Origin: Truepera sp. bin119
GTDB lineage: Bacteria; Deinococcota; Deinococci; Deinococcales; Trueperaceae
Assembly (NCBI GenBank): GCA_002239005.1
Contig: MPNL01000015.1
Coordinates: forward strand, 1-63,693
Direction of reading: 5' to 3'
Length of the DNA stretch: 63,693 nucleotides
Shown here one piece after another: positions 60,999 through 63,693 of this stretch. The translations under genes were made by a program, and so were the position numbers. Numbering within the stretch: position 1 is the stretch's first letter; each line of letters opens with the position of its first letter. The notes beneath the pieces were generated by a model that did not search any database, had not been told where the DNA came from, and was given only the letters and a program-made list of their open reading frames with translations.

Positions 60999-61409
60999 TC
61001 ACGTCCTCTTGCGCAGCAGGTACAGGCCCAGCACGCTCGAGAGCAGCGGCAGTGCGGCGTCTATGAAAACCCACGTCAGGCCGACCACCTCCACCGGTGG
61101 CCCGTCGTAGGCAGGGCGCAGGTAGTCAAACCAATTCCGAAAGAAGAGGATGCCGACGAAGAGGAAACCGTAGAAGAGGATATTGGCTGCCAAAGCGGCC
61201 TCGCCAGCAGCGCCCCGCTTGTGGAGGTAGCTGAAGATCACACCCAGCACAACCGCCGCTGCCATCAGCGCGTCGATGGTACCCCAGAGCGGGCTAAAGG
61301 GGTTGGCCTCGGTGGAGGTGTGAAACAGGGGCTCGAGCATCGTGTGGGCCGCGACCACCAGCGCAATGGCAAACAGGATCAAGCCGACCAGGGACCGCAG
61401 AGTTGCCAT
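60999..61409 (-). CDS. Four-helix membrane protein
   Basis: A 136-residue hydrophobic protein with four predicted membrane helices (LVGLILFAIALVVAAHTML, IDALMAAAVVLGVIFSYLH, ILFYGFLFVGILFF, TWVFIDAALPLLSSVLGLYLL). ATG 61409 has GGAGGAG 7 nt upstream, and a TATACT -10 box lies at 61425-61430. The family is not recognised with certainty. It stands alone. Confidence 0.7.
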   Translation of the reverse strand: MATLRSLVGLILFAIALVVAAHTMLEPLFHTSTEANPFSPLWGTIDALMAAAVVLGVIFSYLHKRGAAGEAALAANILFYGFLFVGILFFRNWFDYLRPAYDGPPVEVVGLTWVFIDAALPLLSSVLGLYLLRKRT

Positions 61410-61424
61410 GGGTTCTCCTCCTTA

Positions 61425-61430
61425 AAGTAT
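61425..61430 (-). promoter_or_regulatory. -10 element for the four-helix membrane protein
   Basis: TATACT on the minus strand, directly upstream of the ribosome binding site of the gene starting at 61409. Confidence 0.45.
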
Positions 61431-61567
61431 AGGATACCGGGTGTCGTATAGCCGGTTGTAGCCTTCCCCCCTGATGGTGTGGTCTGCGACCGCCATCAGA
61501 GCATTCTGGATCCGCTACTCCCCCTCTCTTGGCCGGCAGAGTAGGTGAACGACATAATCGGGGCACC

Positions 61568-62485
61568 ATGATCCGCCAGACCATCCCCCTGGAACCGCGC
61601 CCGCCGTTCGATCTGGCGAAGACCCTCCGGGCACTCGCACACTTCCAGGTGACCCAGGCGAACCGCCTGGTCGAGGAGGGTAAGCTCATCGAGGCGCTCG
61701 CCACCTCGGCAGGTCCCGTCATCTGTGAACTGGCAGCCTGCACGGCGGAGCGGCCGCGCCTCCGGCTAACCACCCACGCCGACCGTGAACTCCCGGGAGA
61801 GGTCGTTCGGGAGGCCGGTGCCGCCCTCTCCCAGCGGCTGGGCCTCGACGACGACCTGTCGACCCTATACCGGGCCGCCCGCGCGGACCCGGCCTTCGAG
61901 CCGGTGCTCGAGCACTGCCTCGGCCTGCGGCTGATCCGCACCAGCACCCCGTTCGAGGCCGCCTGCTGGGCGCTGATCCAGCAGCGGACGCCGAACGGAT
62001 TCGCCTACCGGACCATGGCCCGCCTGATCGACCTCTTAGGCGAGCGGATCGACTTCAGGGGCCGGACCTATACCCTCTTCCCTACCCCGGAACGCCTCGC
62101 CTATGGCGCTAGGCCCGCGCTGCTGGCGGCCACCAACAACACCCGCAAGGTGGACCGGCTCGAGCCCCTCGGCCAGGCCTTCAGTCGCCTCGAGCCCACC
62201 TTCCTCAGCGAAGCTCCCTATGCGGAGCTGGCAGCCTGGCTCCGGCGGATCCCCGGCGTAGGTGCCTGGTCGGTCGATTACATCCTCCTGCGAGGTCTCG
62301 GACGGACCGAGCGGACCCCCTGGAACGATACGGGGCTGCTCGAGGCGATCTCACAGGTATACACCCAGGGATTTCAGATCAGCAGGGGTTCGGCCCGCGA
62401 ACTAGCGGAGCGCTACGGCTGGCTTCAAGGCTACTGGGCCCACTACCTCAAGGTGTTCGCGTTCGGAGAGCTGAGGAGTTACTAG
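61568..62485 (+). CDS. AlkA-type DNA-3-methyladenine glycosylase II
   Basis: A 305-residue base-excision repair enzyme that removes alkylated bases. The helix-hairpin-helix-GPD core begins at STPFEAACWALIQQRTPNGF. The hairpin is LRRIPGVGAWSVDYILLRGL, and the catalytic Asp follows in TPWNDTGLL. The N-terminal AlkA-like beta domain (about 1-110) is present. ATG 61568 gives this domain start; the frame is open 13 codons upstream. The SDR gene follows 67 bp later in the same direction but is not related in role. Confidence 0.85.
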   Translation: MIRQTIPLEPRPPFDLAKTLRALAHFQVTQANRLVEEGKLIEALATSAGPVICELAACTAERPRLRLTTHADRELPGEVVREAGAALSQRLGLDDDLSTLYRAARADPAFEPVLEHCLGLRLIRTSTPFEAACWALIQQRTPNGFAYRTMARLIDLLGERIDFRGRTYTLFPTPERLAYGARPALLAATNNTRKVDRLEPLGQAFSRLEPTFLSEAPYAELAAWLRRIPGVGAWSVDYILLRGLGRTERTPWNDTGLLEAISQVYTQGFQISRGSARELAERYGWLQGYWAHYLKVFAFGELRSY

Positions 62486-62552
62486 CTCCTTCCCCAGACA
62501 GCTACGGCAGAGCCCGGCCCCAATCGGAGCCGGAGATGGATCGGGAGGAATC

Positions 62553-63326
62553 ATGCTACCAGGGATCAGACAGTTCGAGCTCACGGGACGGACGGCCATC
62601 GTCACCGGTGGGACCAAGGGGCTAGGCCGAGCGATGGCCGAGGGTCTGGCCTCCGCGGGCGCCGATGTCGTCGTAACCAGTCGCCACGGCGACGAGGCTG
62701 AGAGCGTTGCCGGAGAGATCGCGAACGACTATGGCGTACGCGCAGTCGGCATGGGCGGGGATGTCACCGCCCCGGACGAGGTGAACGCCGTGATCGAGAG
62801 GACTGCCAGCGATTTCGGGAAGATCGACGTGCTCATCAATAACGCCGGCATCAACATCCGGGGACCGATCGAGGACCTCTCCTTTGAACAGTTCCAGCGG
62901 GTACAGGCTGTCAACGCCAGCGGTGTCTGGCTCTGCTGCCAGGCCGTGATCCCCCTGATGAAGTGGGCGGGGTACGGCCGGATCGTCAACGTGGCCAACG
63001 CCCTCGGCCTCGTCGGTCTGGGCGAACGGAGCCCCTACGCCGCCAGTAAGGGAGCGGTCGTGCAGCTCACCCGCACCCTGGGGCTCGAGCTCGCCCCCTC
63101 CGGAATCACCTGCAACGCCATCTGTCCGGGGCCGTTCCTGACCCCGATGAACGAACCTATCGCCGGCACCGAGGCTGCCAGGAGGGTCGTCGAGGACGTC
63201 GTAGCACTCAAGCGCTGGGGCCGGCTCGAGGAGATCCAGGGGGCGGCGATCTTCCTCGCCAGTGACGCCTCGAGCTATATGACCGGAAGCCTCGTCACTG
63301 TCGATGGCGGTTGGACCGCTAGGTAG
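62553..63326 (+). CDS. Short-chain dehydrogenase/reductase with Asn in place of the catalytic Ser
   Basis: A 257-residue Rossmann-fold oxidoreductase. The cofactor motif is TGGTKGLG and the structural motif is NNAG. The active-site Tyr and Lys are Y162 and K166 in YAASKG. The Ser expected 13 residues before the Tyr is Asn149 (NVANALG). The overall pattern (MTGSLVTVDGGWTAR at the end) is like gluconate 5-dehydrogenase or 3-oxoacyl reductase-type SDRs. GGGAGGAATC lies before the ATG. The substrate is not known. Confidence 0.85.
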   Translation: MLPGIRQFELTGRTAIVTGGTKGLGRAMAEGLASAGADVVVTSRHGDEAESVAGEIANDYGVRAVGMGGDVTAPDEVNAVIERTASDFGKIDVLINNAGINIRGPIEDLSFEQFQRVQAVNASGVWLCCQAVIPLMKWAGYGRIVNVANALGLVGLGERSPYAASKGAVVQLTRTLGLELAPSGITCNAICPGPFLTPMNEPIAGTEAARRVVEDVVALKRWGRLEEIQGAAIFLASDASSYMTGSLVTVDGGWTAR

Positions 63327-63533
63327 CCCTACCTCGGTGGAGGTCACCTCTCCTCACGAGACTCTGGGGTTGACGGCACGAGGTCCTGAGAAGGGTCCTG
63401 GGTGCCCCTGGTACCAGGCCAGGGACGGTAGTGGCCAGTTGGCTACCGAGTTGGATGAAGTAGAGTCAATTGCACCCTGCCAGAAGAACCGGCTGAAGGG
63501 GTGCATGCAGGGTGGCGGAAGTTGCTGAACCGC

Positions 63534-63692
63534 TCAAAAGACAACCTGCCAACCTGCAGCCAGACTGAAGATCGGTTCGGTCTCGAGATGACCCGGATCG
63601 CTCGATAGGGCTGCCTCTGCCCGCAAGGTGCCGCCAAGCAACTCCTCCCGGTGCCAACTAGCCGCCAGATCGAGCTGCCTCCCCGAGGGGGT
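63534..63692 (-). CDS. C-terminal end of a probable outer-membrane beta-barrel protein (partial)
   Basis: The minus-strand frame is open from the window edge to TGA at 63534-63536, giving 52 residues. Alternating hydrophobic strands (RQLDLAASWHREE, GGTLRAEAALS, IFSLAAGWQVVF) and a terminal Phe are the usual signature of the last strands of an outer-membrane barrel, where the final aromatic residue is the assembly signal. The rest lies outside the window. It converges with the SDR gene. Confidence 0.45.
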   Translation of the reverse strand, partial: TPSGRQLDLAASWHREELLGGTLRAEAALSSDPGHLETEPIFSLAAGWQVVF

Positions 63693-63693
63693 C

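Noticed and set aside
1-63693. tRNA and rRNA genes
   Set aside because: No cloverleaf with a TTCGA-type T-loop in the right context was found by eye; a tRNAscan run would settle it.

Overview
The window is a high-GC bacterial chromosome segment. The best guess for the host is a member of the Deinococcota (Truepera-like). The grounds are the order upp, WecA-type transferase, WecB-type epimerase and a folP-folB-folK cluster, plus several genes whose start codon lies 6 to 7 nt after a TANNNT hexamer with no ribosome binding site, as in leaderless Deinococcus-type promoters. This is inference; no rRNA or tRNA gene is present to settle it.

Layout. (1) 1-6.9 kb: right part of an integrative element, read leftward from a P4-type tyrosine integrase through an AlpA regulator and a Toprim/DUF3631 primase-helicase to small unknown proteins; the end of a type I restriction gene (hsdR) enters from the left edge. 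(2) 7.3-18.8 kb: a tight rightward operon of a catalytically dead S41/PDZ protease homologue, an Asp-box beta-propeller surface protein, and a complete but unusual peptide-type ABC importer. Related RNA-like elements lie before and after it. (3) 19-25 kb: core genes upp, wecA-like, wecB, folP, folB, folK, a metallophosphoesterase and a DUF2203 protein. (4) 25.5-33.9 kb: SulP anion transporter, Bcr/CflA exporter, RecB/RNase H-type nuclease, a membrane protein broken by an in-frame TAG, a glutamine-synthetase-family ligase and a secreted HNH nuclease. (5) 34-44.4 kb: accessory zone with a small secreted protein, VapBC, an AIM24 protein, a phosphatase-ADP-ribosylglycohydrolase fusion, a Fic protein, an IS1595-family remnant and a multiply broken type III restriction gene. 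(6) 44.5-57.1 kb: a complete type I-E CRISPR-Cas locus (cas3, cse1, cse2, cas7, cas5, cas6e, cas1, cas2), a leader, and an array of 54 repeats on an exact 61-bp period. (7) 57.3-63.7 kb: a cytochrome c protein, a second copy of the small secreted protein, an ankyrin protein, a membrane protein, an AlkA-type glycosylase, an SDR and the C-terminal end of a probable outer-membrane beta-barrel.

How it fits together. The CRISPR locus is adjacent to debris. The broken type III res gene and the 150 bp before cas3 exist a second time, more decayed, at 34.8-36.2 kb, where that copy ends in a degenerate CRISPR repeat. Two more degenerate repeats lie beyond the array at 58.3 and 58.8 kb. Together these mark a larger, rearranged defence island. 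The most promising undescribed systems are the pseudoprotease/propeller/ABC operon with its RNA-like elements, the small ORF that abuts cse1, and the solitary degenerate repeats as possible cas-regulating RNAs.
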